From positions 1-64,000 of the forward strand of contig PEDN01001387.1 in NCBI GenBank assembly GCA_003864495.1: a DNA stretch of 64,000 nt, given 5' to 3'. A model generated the notes under the pieces. That model saw nothing but the letters and a program-made list of their open reading frames with translations. It was not told where the DNA came from and searched no databases. Numbering within the stretch: the stretch's first letter is position 1; every line of letters starts with the position of its first letter. The stretch comes from Nemopilema nomurai. Its lineage: Eukaryota > Cnidaria > Scyphozoa > Rhizostomeae > Rhizostomatidae. This document shows, in pieces, positions 1 through 13,300 of this stretch. Both the position numbers and the translations under genes were made by a program.

Positions 1-666
1 TTAATTGTATGATTGTGTTCAATGTCCGATTTTTGAACGCAGCCAGCTACCTGTTTCGTTGCACCCAAGACTGATAGCCCCTTTCTAAAACAGTAAGGTT
101 TTGATTGGTATAGCATTAGGCACGTCTGTGTAAGCCGGTCCTAAACGCGATGTCCACAATGTCTTTTTTTCTATCAGCTGTCGTTTGAACCAGCTGTAAA
201 ATGTGCATAAAAGCCCATAGGTTTATGGGTCTTCTAGGTGTCACTAGACTTTCACTGGACTTTTTTGCGGGGTTTCCCATAAGGGCATGTACAGGAGGCA
301 TCATTCCTAGGAAACATTCGAAAGGTGGCACAGGCAAGCTCCTTTTTTATTAAATTGATGCCTGGTTAATCAGAAAATATTCTATTAACTCTATCTGATT
401 TTCGAAACCTGATCATTTAACGGGACTACCTGCTTAAAGGACTAACGTGGATGCAGTCGAATAAAGAAACATTCTACGCAACGACGCTTGTTATCCCTCT
501 AACTGTTTTTGCATTCGCATACTTTGCATGAAACTTCTTGTAGTTGCATGAAATGTAAAACTTTATAATATCCCTTCAAAAAACCCCTGGGAGTTGTGTC
601 CAATCTATTCCTTGCAGGAACGTCATCTAATTTGAAGGCAATTTCTCAAGGCCTTTGTTTTTGCAG
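1..666. other. Intronic/5' flank of the formin, no exon recognised
   Basis: The window opens inside the formin gene. The first exon I can support starts at 667 in the middle of the armadillo/FH3 region, so this stretch is most likely intron. No segment with formin similarity bounded by splice sites was seen on either strand. The 73-residue minus-strand open frame at 116-337 resembles nothing I know and has no splice context. The upstream exons (GTPase-binding region and first armadillo repeats, about 250 residues in animal Diaphanous proteins) must lie before position 1. Confidence 0.5.
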
Positions 667-3600
667 CTCTTCCCAACTCGAATTGAAGATCCAACACGAA
701 TGTGCAAAATGTCTGAAGGCGTTCATGAACAACGGGGTACGATCTCTTACATTTTGCATGCGTCCTCTTGTGCAGTTTTCTGTTACCTCACACCTCTACT
801 CCCTCTTCTTAGCTTCTTGTTACCTTATCTCTTTACCCCCTTACTTTCTTTAGCCCTCTTCTTACCTATCTTATTTTTTTATTATCAATGTCTACATTTA
901 AACTCCTGTGTCATCATACTATTTTAGTTATAATTCCCTACCTTAAATCTAATATTCCATGTTCCAAGTCATGTTTTGTTTAGCTGCCTGCATTGTCCTA
1001 CGTTTTATATCATTTGATGTACTTACTTTATCTCGGTAACATCATTTCCTCAACCTCTATTAATATAATTCGTGTTTAAAAATTGCGAGCTATATGGTAT
1101 ACTCTTATTTCATAATTTTACAGTTTGGGTTGAACATGATACTGAAAAACATCCAAGGACTCACGTTGCTGGCCCAATGCATCCGACTCGAGAACCCAGG
1201 AATGATGCAGGATGTTGTGAAAGTGATGGCCGCTGTCGGACTGGTCGCGTGAGTAATGCTCTCTGTTCCATTCCACGCACAAACGACTATGATTTGCATT
1301 CGCACTACCTGTAAATGACGTCATGGTGGTGGAGAATTTTGAGCAGCTGACCAGATTTCTGATACTGCGTTCTCAAAACTGTTTTGCTGGTACAAGTGGA
1401 TGTTTCAATGTGATTTTGGGTTTAGTGAATCACAAAGATGTGCATGCTTTCTTCTTATTAGGCTTATTTGCACTAAGAGGTAAGGAGAGAGGAAGAAAGG
1501 GATTGAAGAGTTTCTAACCCCTTTACTGCTTTGCTAACCTTGTTGAAATTTCTGCCTTTCCTTCTGCCTGTTAATTCCCCTCACTGCGTCCCTTCTGGTG
1601 TAAAGGTTTTCTCGATTATGAAAACCAGATCAGCGTTTCTAGATTCATTTCTTGTATGTTCGTGTGTTTTTATTTTAGTCACGACAAAGCACTTGAAGCT
1701 TTAACTCTGAAGGCCGAAGCTGAGAACAAGCCTCGTTTCATTGCAGTTGTGGAAGCTTTGAAAAGCACCCAATCGACACCACCGCTTATGGTAAATCTTT
1801 CCTTCCTTCACATTCTTCCCACTTTGTTCTGAATATAACCGCCCTTTTTTGGTATTGAAAGAGCGTGGCCTAGCTTGCTCCAGGTCAGACTGTAAGCTGA
1901 TCGCAAACAGCCGTGAGATGACGTAAGCATCATATTTTGATATGGAACTCATACCCAGGTCCCTTCGTTTTAGGGCTTCGCAGCTGTTGCAGTTGCTAAG
2001 TTGGCCACTTTAGTATTATTCGCTCCCAATAATTCTTAGGCTACTTTTGCTCCGTAGTTGGTTGCCATGCTAATTGAAGTGGGAAATGTCCACATGGCAC
2101 TGTTGGCCATAGCCAAGGCAGCACTGTGTTTTGCTCATGATTACATACCCCGATCTTTTTTCATTTCAAACCTCCTCCATTGTGTAAATTAAATGATGAT
2201 TATTTACTTTCATCGAAGTTGACTTTTCTGGTCCGCATTTTAGGTAGCGTGTCTTCAGCTGATTAATGCAGTCGTCAGCACCCCTGATGACCTCGATTTC
2301 AGACTTCATCTCCGGAACGAATTCATGAGAATTGGACTTCTAGAAGCGCTACCGGTAATTATTGTTATTGTTTGCATTTAGGCAGTGCAGTAGTACTTGA
2401 GCTTGTGTTACGTAATTGCATTTGGCCTAATTCTTCATCATTTAAAGCGATTGAGTAGCTTGCGGTGCAGAAATGTCCAAGTCCATATCCTCCTTACGCA
2501 AAAAGCTAACTTATTGTAAGTCGAAATGTGCATCACCTGTTCTGTGGAAAGTTCTATATTGACGAAAAATCCATGTGTATCGTAATGGTGGCGGCATGTC
2601 AGCCACATGAAAGTTTTGCCGATTTGCCAGATATTAGGGAAGGGGCCCTTGTCAACTTTTCATATTAGGCCCTGCCTGATGGATGAATGTGGCTTAGGTG
2701 AAAGGAAAAATGCAAATTGAGTGTGAATGACATGTTATTTGAGTGAAACTGGTTGTGTGTTTACGTTTTTGTACCAATGGCATACTCATGTTTGGTATTT
2801 GTTCAGATGGTAGTTGAGTATTAACGACAAAACTGGCCATTGATGATAAGCACGGAGAGAAAGTTGGTATGGGTGCGAATTGGGAGGGTGACACGGAAAG
2901 GAAAAGATATAGTGAGAAAGAAAGAAGAGAATTAGACAGAATAAGATAGGAGGAAGAAGGAACTTGGGCAAGAAAGGAAGGAACTTCTTCAAATCTGTTA
3001 ATTCTCCTTCCTCTAATTTATTTTTCTCATAGATAGATTTTCTTTTGCCACTACTCAAATAATACTCAGGATTACTATAAAACGAAAGGAATTTCAGAAA
3101 ATTGCCGCACAGTTGTCAAGACTTTTCACGCATGCCGCACGGAATCATGGGATGCATTTAAGCCCGACACTGATAGGTGGTCTATAGAATACCTATGCCA
3201 AATTCTCGTTGATGACAATCTCTAACACAAGATATCAGTGAAAATCTTAATTATTAAGGCCAAACAGCCGTTTTTACGTGGAGATCGATTCCGTCTTGAA
3301 AAACTGATGATAAAAAATTCATCTCCATATTTTTCACAATCAAAGGACAAAGGCTTTTTAGAAAGATCTTCAGCTATCCGACAGGTGATCCTGCCATGCC
3401 ACCTCAAATTATGTGGTTAGTATGACTGGGGCATTTCGCGGACTCTGAAGTAGAGCCCGGACTCTCGATTAAGTCTGCGATCATGTGATAAGCACCGAAT
3501 TTCCTTCGATGGCTTTTACGATCAGTCAATGGAAGCTCTAGGACATAGAGTAGTCGCTGGATCGTCTCGACCATGTAGAAGGAACTCTCGCAACCGTAGA

Positions 3601-6600
3601 AGTCTGATTTCAAGGATATCTCACGTTAAATGGATGCTATTTTGTTGTTTTTGTCCGCAGCAACTGAGGGAGTTTGATCAAGATGATTTGAACGTGCAGC
3701 TGGAAATTTTCGATGATCAGAAAGAGGAAGACGCACTTGAGTTCCAGCATCGATTCAATGATATTGCGATCCATTTAGAATATCCTTTTCAAGCTTTTGC
3801 CTATTTTGTCATTTTCTATTTGAAACATAATAGTGAGTGCGTTTGCTCCACTGCAGTAGCCTCACTTCTACCATTAAAGATCGAGTTATGTTTTACGAAA
3901 TTCTGATAGAGTGGTTGTGTTCATTACCAACAACTGATACATACTTATTCATTCAGATAATATTTCATGATATTGCAGGTCAATTAGAAAAATTGCATAA
4001 TTCTATTGGTAGTAGGCCAAAGAGTTTTTGATTAAATCATGGTTAATCATTAGGAAAGGTTGAATTATGATTGGCATTTGGTGTGCTGTGTGCATATACT
4101 GAAATTTCCAACAAAAATTGCTGTGAATTTAGACTGGTGAAATCAAACATCAAATAAATTCGTTTTTGTCGGTTAGTTTGACGAAAAAAGCCAAGCTTTT
4201 CAACTCAGCGTTCGTTCATTGTTTCAGTTTTTCGTTCAGAAAAAACATCCATTCTTACATTCATTTCAGTCTGCCTAACGCAAATAAGGCCAATCAGTTT
4301 TTAGAGCTAGTCAATTACACAACCTTTTATCTACATGTTGCCTTTCTCTCCTCTGATTATGATTTCATCCAAGTATAGTCTTCAAACAGTAGGGTTTGGT
4401 CTGCTTGCTAGTTTTGTGTGTGTGTGCTAGTTTTGTGTGTGTGTGCTAGTTTTCATTCGTTTGAAATCCCTTGTTGCCATATCTTTAAGCAGTTTGTAAG
4501 ATATTGTGTTGGCAGTTTTTGGGAGTTTGCTTGTAGGCTCAGCTTTTTGACATTTTTTAATTTGCAAGCCGGCTCCCCAGAGTATTTCATTGACAAGATG
4601 GTTCTCAGGTGAAATTGTTAGATCTACTTTCGAATTCCATTTGCTACGTCAAAGTTGCAGTTGATCAATTCCTGAAATGTTTATATAAAACGTATATAAG
4701 CACTGAGTGAAATGAGCAAGCAGGGTTATTTCATTGGGTTGTAGTACGTTGGTGATTCGGTTTCTTGTTTTCATTTGGGCTTTGTTTCGCATTGATGAGG
4801 CTCAACCTTGTGAAACAGTAATTTTCAAAATAGCATCATAGTGCACACTAAGCCAAAAGAGTCTTATCATCAATTGCTTTAAAAGTTCACTGCTAATCTG
4901 AAAATGCCAACTGTGGGGGAGAAATTTTCAGTGAATCAGAACATGAAGATGTACTGTTCCATTTCTGTTTTTGCCTGATGTTTGCTCGGCTGCTGTCATG
5001 TTATGTCATGACATTCGCGATCTGCATCTAGAACGCTGTCCTGTATTTTCAGTGAGCTGGAGGCAGCTACTTGCAAGTACCGATAGCATCTTGCCTAAAG
5101 CATCGTCATGCTAATTCAATGACTGCAAATGTTATAATGGAATATCCTCGTCCATTCCCATTGTTGTGCAGGTTTTGAGGGTTTTTAAATCAGGCTTTTC
5201 TAATCAAGTCTTGACGTTTTTTCTGATCTTGGACGCTAAGATGTAGCAGACTGTGGGTGGTTTTTCTTTCTTAAGCTTTAGAAAATAATAAGCATTTTTA
5301 ATGTGTTTAAAACGAATAGTGAATTAGAAAAATAATAAAGAAGGATGAATCGCTAGACACAATTTGCTAGAAAACTAAGGGTAAATCGTCATGGAATGGC
5401 TTTTCGTAGAAGCAATTATCTTTTGTCATTTCAAATAATTTATTGCAATTGAAATATTCAAGTTCACACTTATTTAGACAACGGTGCACTAAAGACCTTC
5501 CTTACTTTAATATTTGATACCTTTTGGAAATAACCAGCAAATGGTGAAATACTGTATTTAAATTCAAAATACAAATGACGAGAAAATCTTCATGTTCCAT
5601 TCTATTGTGGCCAAAATGATCCCATGTGGTGTTCACGTTGCTCCCAAAGATGCCATCGAACTTCTTTATTCATATCTGCTCAAAACATGACATCTTTGTT
5701 ACAACTGGCGACTTTTCGGAGCTCTGTGATGTTTCCCTGGTTGCAAGCTTGGCCTCCCTATGTACTACTTGTATATTGCACTCTTTTTTGTCTCTTTCTT
5801 AACGATAAACACAGCATATCAATATTTTGAATCCCACACGCTTGGTTTTCCCATACACAAACGATTTTGTGTGTAATGTCCTCGATTGCCTAGATTAATA
5901 AACTATGTGGAATGCACAGGTGTGTGGGTAAGCTATCCAATATCTCATCATATATACACCTGCCTTTGATCGAAGCCCATTATTCGCTAATGTTGACAAA
6001 GTCGTCTCGGCTAGGCGGTAGACTTCACACTGTAATGAACTATGAAAGGATGTTCTCGCAGCCGACGGCTATTCGCATCCAGTGCTACTGTTGCATGAAT
6101 TTTCAAGGCTTTATGTTGGTAGTTAGTCAAGGTATGCCTTAGTCAAGTGCAAGTATACTTTCTAGTTTTGGCAGGTAGATCTGAACCTTCGTTGTTTTGG
6201 AGAAATGATTGATTTTCAAGTGATGATGTTGACGAAGGCTGTTCGTTTTAAACGCATGGAAACCTAGTGGAAATGGGAATTACGTTTTTGGATTTAATTG
6301 AAATCGTAAGCTTGTGGATTCTCGAAAGGCTGTTCCTTAACAAAATTTTCACGGATCCTGACGAAGTCTACAAGTTGGTCAAAACTGTCAACAAAGACAC
6401 GGCCTCAGAGCAATATTTTCTCTCAGTTTTGCAACATCTTCTTTTGATCAGAGACGATGTATATGCCAGGTAATGTGCCATTTAACATTACTAGTTATTT
6501 TTCTGTTCTTTTCAAATATTTCTTTAAAGACGTGTGAATTTTTGTTAAATTTGCCATTTAAGTATTTATATGTTATTCGTTCAAATGGTTGTTTTGGTAT

Positions 6601-7366
6601 TAAGCTGTTTTTGGTCCAAGACTGCTTCCATGTATTAATGTCAACATTTAGTTCTCTTAAAGACCATTTATTACTTCAATCGTTTGGTCCATAACATGGG
6701 TTTCGTAGCAAACCTTTTTCATTGCTTGAATATCAACATGAGCAATCCGCTATTAATATTCAAGCTTCTGTACCAAACAGGCCATGGTGTACCTACCTTT
6801 CAAAGCGCGCAAACCTTTAGTTTTATATATGCTACCAATAAACAGTGTGCTCTGTCATGAACTAACACCCTCTTTTATTTTGTCCTCACCCATTCGCCAC
6901 TCTGCCTTCTTGCGAATTGTCAATCAAGATGGAGTAAGCAAAGGAAAATTGGGTTTTATTTAATTTTTTAGAAATTTCACAAGTTGTATGAGTATTTATA
7001 AGGCTGTTTAAAATAACAAGCAATAACAGAGATAATTAAGAGAAGTTTTGTACAATAAAAGAAAAGGGACTGCTTAATCAAAGAGAGGATTGGTTGAGAA
7101 ATCTCTATTTTTATGATTTCTGAATATCTTCGCTTTATATGTCAGCTATATTTTGGTTAGTCATTTTAGTCGGGCTAGGATGACGTCATTTTCTTAGTAC
7201 CCACGTGTCACGAGTCTGATTTTATCTTCACCATGTTGTTTCTTCTGCAGGCCCCAGTACTTCAAACTTATCGACGAATGTGTATCACAGGTCGTGCTTC
7301 AGCGAAGTGGATATGACCCTGACTTCAAAGCCAAAAAGATACCGATCGATTTTGAACATCTTATCG
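667..7366 (+). CDS. DIAPH: Formin exons: armadillo/FH3 (DID) and dimerisation region
   Basis: Seven exons encode the helical armadillo repeats that in Diaphanous proteins bind the C-terminal DAD and hold the formin closed until Rho-GTP binds. Recognisable stretches: CLKAFMNN (exon 667-736), LLAQCIRLENPGMMQDVVK (1124-1248), LQLINAVVSTPDDLDFRLH (2244-2354), DDLNVQLEIFDDQKEEDAL (3661-3779), FLSVLQHLLLIRDDVYAR (6353-6469) and PQYFKLIDECVSQVVLQR (7251-7366). All junctions keep phase. The junction between 3779 and 6353 uses a U12-type AT-AC intron, listed separately; an apparent read-through past 3779 is not coding. Confidence 0.9.
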
Positions 7367-10300
7367 GTAAGTTCTTAAATTTTTTATCATCTTTTCCTGA
7401 AAATTTTGGTATTTTTTATGTTAATTAAAGCAAGGTCCTTAACACATTAAGCGATGGCTGTGTTTGTTTAACGAGGCATTTTTGGCCAGAGTGGAATCAG
7501 ATACAGTTTAGTAATGATTTTGAGAAGAAATGTCTTGTTCTGGCTATTTCTTGTGTTGTTTACAGTTTCACTGTTATACTTGTCTAATTAATGAAATCAC
7601 CTTTCATGACAGATGTGCAAATCGACAAGGCAAAATTCGATGCTATCAACCTGAAGGTCAAACAACTTGAAGTCAAAGTAAGAAACAGTCCATTGCCATA
7701 TTACAATCAATTGCAAAGTAATGAAAAGTAGTCCTCCATTTCGGATCAATTTCCTTCTTTATTTGTACACCAATCGTTTGTGTGGATTTTCAGACTTGAG
7801 AATCTTTGTGCCCTTTCTTCCAAGTCTCTTAGAAATACCTTGCAGCCATCATGTCGCAATTGTGCATTATCATTATTATTATCATTCGATGCAGCAGAAA
7901 AGCACTTGGCTCAAGGTTTATTGTCAGAGACAAAATCGAATCCAATTAACCTTTAACCAGCAAAATATTCTCTGTGTGCTGCTGCATTTTTTGTTATTCC
8001 CACCATCTTCCAGAATTCTGTCAAGGGAAGCAAATGTTGCAATGACGAGATAATAACACAAAATACAACACCATCACCACTTTGAAATGATGAAAACGAA
8101 TTCAAAATTGAACTTGCCTGACGAGCGTATGACTAGCTTCATTTCTTTTAGCTCAAAGAAGAGACTACTAGGAGATCAGAAGTAGAAACTAAATCTGAAA
8201 TGTTGGAAGGAAAAGTCAAAACATACGAGTCAGAGATTGATAAACTCAAAGAGCAGGTACGTTTGGCATTTTTCATCAAGCCGATACTAAAAAGCGTCGT
8301 TTTCTACAGGTTAAAAGCTAGTTTTATCAGTAGGCAGCATGATATCTCTCTAAATAAATAAATGAATAAATAAAAAATCTCTCTTTATTAGTGACTGAAG
8401 TGCATGATCGTTTATTTTTCTTTCGCCCTTGTGTAACTTGCTTTGATGTCATGTTTACTTCCGCTTGTCTTATTTCTACTTATTTGCTATCCATGTTTCC
8501 ATAAGTTAAATGTTGCAGATAACAAATTACAAAGTCCCTGCGGTACCTTCCTCGCTCTATCTTATCTAACTTGCAGCTCTAATTAAAAAAAATTTAAGGA
8601 GTCAGCTGACGCAGGCTTCTCAACTGTATGCATTGAAGTCTGTTAGGTCGCTGATTTGCAATGTATGATCTCCAAGCGAAGCAGGTCAAAGCTTCAAAAC
8701 ATGATAACCACATTATGTCATGCGTTCTGTGCTATTTGGTCATCTTGGTGTTCAGTTTTTGCCAAAAAACCAGATTTCATTTACGTTAAACAGCTTTATG
8801 TCCATGGTTTTACTGTCTATATACAATGATGATTTATGACTTTTAATTTCAATTGATGGCCAGGCCCGTAAAAATTAATGAACAGCGCTAATTCCATTAT
8901 TTTATAGCTTGAGTGATCTTGTTAAGTCAATGTAGCTAAATATATTAGCTCTACCAAACTCTACTAAATTTTAGCCTCGTTTACCATTTCCAGGTCGCAA
9001 AGGGCGGACCGCCAGTCGCATCAGGTCAGTGGGTAGATTCCATTTTGATCAGTTGACATTGCCTGCACTTTTCTTCCAGTTATTCTTTACCTGTGCTCAT
9101 TCAGTTGATTTGCTGCTTGATAGTCTTTATGAGACATTTTCTGAAGGTCGTCTCTACTCCATTTTTATCGCTTCCGATAAGCATGCCGAACCGGCTCATT
9201 TTTAACAATGAAAAACCGAATGCCGTCAGCGTTATCACCATTCTTGGATTTTCTTGTATTTCGTAATAAAATTTTTTCGAAAGCTTACTCCGAAACTTCG
9301 GGCTTAAATTTTGAATATTTGAATAGTCCGTAGAATTAGAATTTTTAAGTTAGCTAATAGTTCTCTATGCCCCTGATGTTCAACATCTATTTACAACGAC
9401 TTTTGTCTGCAGCCATACTTATAGATGTCACGTGATGTCATTGCATTAATGATATTAATAATGCGAATCACAGCTTCTGAATAGCACCTCTTTTGTGTTA
9501 TTCAATAGCATACTAGTTTTTTAGTTATTTGTCATTCTTATTCGATGCCTCTGATCTTTTTTAATCTTTTAGGTGGGGCTGTTGCACCACCTCCAGCACC
9601 CCCTCCACCACCGGGACCCGGAGGAGCTCCTCCGCCGCCTCCACCTCCTCCCCCTGGTGGCGCTGGACCACCCCCGCCACCTCCACCTCCACCAGGTTTT
9701 GGGGGTGCCCCACCTCCACCACCACCTCCTCCAGGAATGGGTGGCCCACCTCCACCTCCTCCGCCACCAGGAATGTTTGGAGGGGCACCCCCACCGCCAC
9801 CACCGCCAGGAATGGGTGGTGGCCCCCGACCTCCTGGACCACCCCCACCACCCGGTGCATCAATGCAAGGACGTGCTGGGCCATCTGGCATGCCCCAAAA
9901 GAAGAAGTATAACACCACTGTGCAGACCAAGAGACTAAACTGGAACGCGGTGAGTTCTTCTGCATCTTCGCAAGCTCTTTGAATGAAATTTCTTTCTATG
10001 CTTTTGTACGAAGTGCTTGCAATACGCAGGAAGGAAGTGCATGGAATGTTTGTATAAAAGGCTTTAGCAATTACCTGCCCAGAATCTTAAACGAGAGCAT
10101 TCCCCTAGATCCATACGAGCAAGCTGAAAGAGAACTCCTTTTGGACATCTTTACGCGAGGACCAACTTGAGAGGGAAGACATGCTTGGGGAAATTTCGCA
10201 GCTATTTTGCATCAAAGGCCCCCACGCGTCAATTCACAGCAAATGCCGACGACCAAGAAGACAATAAGAAGAAAAAAACAGAACTCAAGGTGCTGGATGC

Positions 10301-13300
10301 GAAAAGTGCCCAAAACCTCTGTGAGTTGATTTCTTTTCCCAAGAGACACTCCTGCTTATTGGTGACCTTGATTCCTTGGAGCCTCGTATTTGCACATGAT
10401 GATTTGATGTGCTTTCTTCTATTATCGTATGGTTTATTATTTGTTTTCGGTATGTATGCTGGCTTCGTTGGTGCTATATTTGAAAGTATTTTAGTTATAC
10501 TTAATATCATATTAAAGTACTCATGTTTCGTTTTAATCAATTGTTTCAAGTTGATGCTCCAAAATTTTAAACCTCAGCTCAAAAATTTGGATGAAGTTAT
10601 CGAATAAACTTTACATTGTATGATAGCACCACGAAGTTTGTTAGATAAGAAACTCGTGAAGAGAAGCACCGGTATGGGCTGCCTTCACCCAATTTACTTC
10701 TATTATAGGAGATACTTTGGAAACTTTAATGAAGAAAATGCAATAGTTAAGCTTACTTGTATTTTAATGTTTGTTTTTTAACAGCTATATTTCTTGGCTC
10801 CTTCAAAATAACATACGAAGAAATTCGAGATGCAATCTACAAAGTCGAAGATCAAATTGTTTCTGAAATTGCACTGGAAAATCTGATCAAGTTCTTGCCA
10901 AGCAATGAGCAGGTAGTGTGAGAGTTCAGATTGTTTCAGTCTCACTCATAGTATTTGAAGAATGGAGGAGAGTGTTTCAAATTTGATTCAATTGATTTCA
11001 AATTGCAGCACGCTTTTGACTTCAGTTGGCGGAAGAGAATGAGCCACTGAGATAGACTGTAGCTCATTTTTGCTTCAATTCCCCGTTGTTCACTGTTCAG
11101 TGGATCTGTCTGCATTGCCAGTGTTGTGGTATTTCAAACGAATATATACCCAACATTGTTTGAATGGCTTTACATTTTGTGCTATGGTAGTCGTTGCCTT
11201 TTCTGCTAAAGGTATTTGCCTTGTCTGCTAAATCGTCTACTTTGCTGGACTTCTGCTAAATTCATTGTTCTATTCACAGCTTCAGCAACTTCTCAATTTC
11301 AAACACGAATACGACGATCTAAACGAAGCAGAAAAGTTTTCAATTCAAGTATGTTTTGTTACTTCGACTTGAGTTTTATTTACAAACATGCCGCCCAGAA
11401 ATTGTTTCCTACAATATGGGCTTGCGTGACAGTAGAAGCATTTTTCCTTTGCAAGGTCTTTCATGCTTTTTTGTTACAAGTTTTTTTATCCTAATGTTCA
11501 TGGAATCATTTAGCAGAGGAAGTTAAAGAATTTAGGAAATTGGAAAATTGTTTGTTTTTTCGATAGAGGTTTAAATGACACTACTGTCTTCCATTTACGT
11601 GTTTTTTCAATATTAGTTACCCTAGTAAAAACGAAATCTTAAAAAGTATTTTCTGGTTTACAGGTCGGGAGTATTTCAAGGTTAGAACATCGACTGAAAT
11701 GCATGCATATGCGCATAAAATTTGCTGAGGATGTTAATGACGTAAAGCCGGTAAGCTGTTGAAAGTTAACCGTTTTTTTATTGTTTTGTGAGTCAAATTT
11801 GGGACTATTCGGTCAGTTTTGAAACTCTAGTTGCGCTTGACCAGTTGTCAATAGTTGTCAATGGGCGCCAAACGAGGACTCAAAAGTCATAGAATACATA
11901 TGTCATGGAATACAAAGCAATGGTCAGATTAATTGAGTTTGATTCTATCTAGGTGTTTTCAGTTGTAGAATTGGGTGCCATAATACGAGTCCCAATGTTT
12001 TGATCTGTTCGTTTCTGAAGACATCCTGTTTCATAGCTTGATATTCATGATTACCATTTCTTGTTCAAGGGCATTGTCAACATAACCGAGGCTTGCAGGG
12101 AAATAAAATCAAGCAAAAAGTTTTCGAAGTTCCTTGAGGTATGGGATAATTGAGGTATTTTCATCAAACCCCAATGTTTATGCATTGATTACTATTTCGT
12201 CAATTTTCCGACATTCATTTGATTAAATACCGCATGCTGAGAATTCATTTTTGAAGAAAATCCTCATAGCTTTGTCAGAGCAGACAGATTACTTACCGGA
12301 GAGAATTGATGATTGCAAGAGTCATTTGAATCCCAAGAAGTTTAATTATTCATCATGTGATTCTTAAAGCTTGCAATATCATCAGTCTGATCGACTCTTT
12401 TTCTGAGTTTAACGTTTTGAGGAAATTCAAAGAGAAATGTTATGTCTAGGAGTTTTTGCTGTCGAGTTTATTCAAGTCATTTTCCCACTGGCATTGTCAC
12501 GATCCACTTGACTCCATTTTCATTGAAAAATTTCTTCGTTCAGCTGGTTCTTCAAATTTTTAATATTTACAAATCTTTGGGAGCATGGGGTATACGATAT
12601 CCCTTATGGGATATAAGACAGAATGTTTGTCGAGTTGACTACGAATGCCTAAGTGCACTTGGCAAATGTTACGAATTTTGTGGTTGAGTGAGAAAGAACA
12701 ATATTTCTACTTTAAGTTAAGCTGTGTGTCTTTTTTATAGTTATCCAAGATAATTTTTTATCAAAGCTTTTTTTTTCTTTTCCGTAGCTCATATTGTTGA
12801 CCGGCAATTATATGAATGCTGGATCCCGAAACGAAAGATCGTTTGGTTATGACTTAAGTTTGCTGAACAAGGTCAGCTCCGGAGCTATGTTATCACCTCT
12901 GCATATAGCACTAGTTAAAGACTGCTAAGCGTGATCTGTATTTATCTGTCTATCAAAATATTCGTTCTCAAACGTTTTTCAGAGGCCTTTGAAGTACCAG
13001 TTTAAGATTTCCAATAGTAGGCACATAATTAGGGGTAATGGCTACGCATGCCTATTTCATTCGAAAAGGCTTTTTGGCCGATTTTAAAGGACTTTGCAGG
13101 CTCGTTTGATCGATGGAATATTTACATACGAGGGTTAATATGATCAATTGTAAAGATAAAACATGGCGAATCGTCATTCGGGTTTCTGTCTACATTCTTT
13201 CTTGTGCTCGTAAAAGGGTTGGGGAGGCAGGGAAAGTTGTGGTTAGTCTAAGAAAGGACCAGAAAAATGGCGACTTCAAAGAGAGAAGCCCAAGAATAGA

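Noticed and set aside
3780..3906. Read-through of exon 3661 to a GTGAGT donor near 3832
   Set aside because: It adds residues absent from Diaphanous proteins and leaves no acceptor in front of the DPDEVYKL exon; the AT-AC borders fit perfectly.
4410..4455. Short TAGTTTTGTGTGTGTG repeat in the formin U12 intron
   Set aside because: It has only about three imperfect copies; ordinary simple sequence.
9538..9965. Glycine-rich and valine-rich minus-strand open frames over the FH1 exon
   Set aside because: They are mirror frames of the CCX-repeat FH1 sequence and have no independent gene structure.
10167..10607. 146-residue frame with hydrophobic C-terminal part
   Set aside because: Its first part is the second half of the FH2 exon; the rest is intron read-through after the donor at 10321.
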